The notes beneath the pieces were generated by a model. It worked only from the letters and a program-made list of their open reading frames with translations. It made no database searches and was not told the DNA's origin. A stretch of 64,000 nucleotides of DNA, taken from Mytilisepta virgata. Taxonomy: Eukaryota > Mollusca > Bivalvia > Mytilida > Mytilidae. The DNA lies in assembly GCA_028015205.1 (NCBI GenBank), contig CM051521.1, forward strand, positions 99,796,513 through 99,860,512, given 5' to 3'. Position numbers and translations under genes: made by a program. Shown here in pieces: positions 61,849-64,000 of the stretch (positions are counted from its first letter, which is position 1; every line of letters begins with the position of its first letter).

Positions 61849-64000
61849 CTGAAAAGAGACAATGATTGTTCTTAAATATTAATAAATATTTATGAATTAA
61901 AAAACAAAAAGAATATGTGGGACAAAATCAAAATATTTGATGGTACAGGAAGACCTTGGTTTCTCAAACTCTAAAAAAATTAACACTATTGGTGTGATTT
62001 CTTGAATTTTTTGTCACTTTTGAGTTTTATGGAAATTTTTTTTTTTTAATCTCTTAACTTTTTGTCACTTACGAAATTTTCAAATCAAAATGGTCAGAAG
62101 TGGGAATTTTCAACATTATTCCAGAACTTTATTTTTGCTTGTCATCATTGAGTCTTTAAATCCTTTGAACAAATAAGTTTATTCATCCCAAACTTTTTTT
62201 CACTTATGAAATTTTCAAATCACAATGGTCAGAAGTGGGAATTTTCAACATTATTCCAGAACTTAATTATTTCTTGTCATCATTGAGTCTTAAAATCCTT
62301 TGAACAAATAAGTTTATTCATCCAAAACATGAAAATAATGTAAATATAGTTCCATATAATTGTTTTTCTGATTATCTAACAAGCAGGGTTCCCGCACTTA
62401 TCTCCTGATGATATTCCAGGTTTTTTCATGGATTTGTCAAGAAATTTTTCACATTTTTGAAGGGCAGGTTTGTTACAATTTTGTAAGGTTGGTATGCAAC
62501 TGTCATCATCTTCATTCAAGGTATTTGAAGATTAAAATACGATGTTCCGACTGAATGCCTCCACAAATAAATGTATACCGGTAACTACATGTTGTACTTA
62601 AAAGAATCATTTTGATTCCAACAAGATGGCAATGAAAACAAACATCAAAAAGAACTTTTACTGAACATAACAATCAATATTTCAAACAACGTGTGATTAC
62701 CTCTTTTGTAAACTGGTTACATTTGGTTAATATTCTCAGTTCTACTTCCAAAATCTTGATTTTCTTGTATAAATACTGCATAACAAATCAAACACCTCAC
62801 TGGGTTTTTAAATGTTTCCATTGACTTTTACTTCTTTGGGGGGGAGGGGGGAAATGGCCTGGATCCAACCTGAACATCCCCAAAGTGTTTTACGAAGGGA
62901 TTTTTTCAATTTTTGTATTTTTCAAGGACTTTTCCCAACCGGGAACAACCAAAATAAAATTTCCAAATTTTTCCCGTTTTCCCATTGGCATGGGAGCTCT
63001 GAAACAAGGAATAAATTTAAATTAATATAACATAATTAAACAAATTTTACTTTATAATTCCTTCTCTTTAACGTATAAATTCAATTCATTCATCCTGTAT
63101 AAAGACGAAAGAAATAAATCCAATAAATATTCATTAGGTGCCAGTCCAAATCTGGATTATGACCACATATTGCCCTCCATGTCAAAACATGGCTGGTTGA
63201 TTGAAGGTTGTCATTTTTGTTGTTTTTTTTAAAATTCAAAATGGCAGTTTTCATGAATACACATGATTAATTCATTAAAAACAAATGAAGCAACAACTCT
63301 GCAAGTACAGCGTTTCATTTCTCCTTCTTGCACTTTCCATTCAATTAACAGGTATATCTATTGAAAGTAAACAATGGTCCAATAACAACACAAACATTTT
63401 TCTTCAGTTTTTCAAATTTGCTCAAAAATATGTTTTTTAGTGACGAATAAATTAGAGAAATTGTCGTAATCTGTTCTTTTGGGGTCCCTCAATAAAAATT
63501 TTTTCATTGGCCTTAGACTGTCTTCTAAGTTGAACTGTATTTGTTGGTAAATTACATGTATTGTTTGAGCGTCTTAAGTTCTCCTAGATCTATTTCCCCA
63601 ATAATAATTTTATAAACTTTATATAGATTCATTATTTCTTGGATATAAAATTTTCTGTTTTTGTGGATGTGGTAGAACCACAAATTTCAGTTTGATGAAA
63701 TTAATATTTTATAATGACTTATTATCACAGAATAGAGAAACCACACAACTTGAAATCTTAATACAACAGATTTTCACCAATACAATTAAACATAACAATC
63801 CAATGTAACTTTTGTAATGTTGTATGACACTGTAATTGGAAAACTAAACACTTGATGAAGATCCACAGAAAAATGGAAACAGTTATGTAGAGATATGTCA
63901 ACCCAAATGGACACATTATTTTGACTCTGAGTTGACCAGTCTTTGCACTTCTTTCTAAATGCTACATGCTTGGAGGAAAACCAATTTTGAAGTCCTTCTC
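61849..64000. other. sequence upstream of the first identified polycystin-like exon
   Basis: A signal-peptide exon is expected here or beyond the window. I found no ATG-hydrophobic-GT combination in phase 1 that I would defend. The stretch contains the direct repeats at 62055-62330 and a G run near 62839-62850. Confidence 0.45.
62055..62330. repeat. two direct repeats of about 135 bp upstream of the polycystin-like exons
   Basis: TTTTTGTCACTTACGAAATT / TTTTTTCACTTATGAAATTT, AATGGTCAGAAGTGGGAATT, TTCCAGAACTT and CCTTTGAACAAATAAGTTTA each occur twice in the same order. Confidence 0.85.

Overview
The window is AT-rich eukaryotic nuclear DNA with spliced genes, long introns and dense families of short repeats. 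Repeats beginning near GCTCACCTGG and ending near CCAGGTGAGC, a tRNA-derived SINE, and the protein content all suggest a bivalve mollusc, probably a mussel-like species. The species is inference; no search was possible.

Layout. (1) Positions 1805-7497, plus strand: the last four coding exons of a FOXRED2 (ERFAD)-like flavoprotein of the ER; its 5' exons lie before base 1. (2) Positions 7498-15233: a gap between the two convergent gene ends. It holds a decayed DUF3504 (Crypton-type recombinase-like) fragment, a second SINE copy, a SINE tail and one full GCTCACCTGG-family repeat. (3) Positions 61848 down to 15234, minus strand: one very large polycystin-1-like gene. I place 25 coding exons. Every junction has GT/AG ends and every reading phase matches, giving 3429 codons in frame to a TAG stop at 15236-15234. 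The 5' end (signal peptide exon) is not seen and may lie past 64000.

The polycystin product reads, from the N-terminal side: three LamG/concanavalin-like domains (one exon each), a cysteine-rich PAN/apple-like module, a WSC-like module, about seven PKD repeats, an REJ module, a GAIN/GPS cleavage site, the first membrane helix, a PLAT domain, ten more helices with the polycystin extracellular domain and the channel region, and a short tail with a possible coiled coil. It is therefore a membrane receptor/channel subunit with a large adhesive ectodomain. FOXRED2 and the polycystin are convergent neighbours with no evident functional link.

The introns carry most of the unusual structure. Several repeat families share one design: a 5' hairpin, tandem monomers of about 166-168 bp, a GAC/GACG-rich run, and a terminal hairpin. 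One copy shows a trimeric higher-order repeat. A 57-bp minisatellite of about 25 copies appears to be an expansion of the end of one such family. Every copy I can orient inside either gene is antisense to its host gene.
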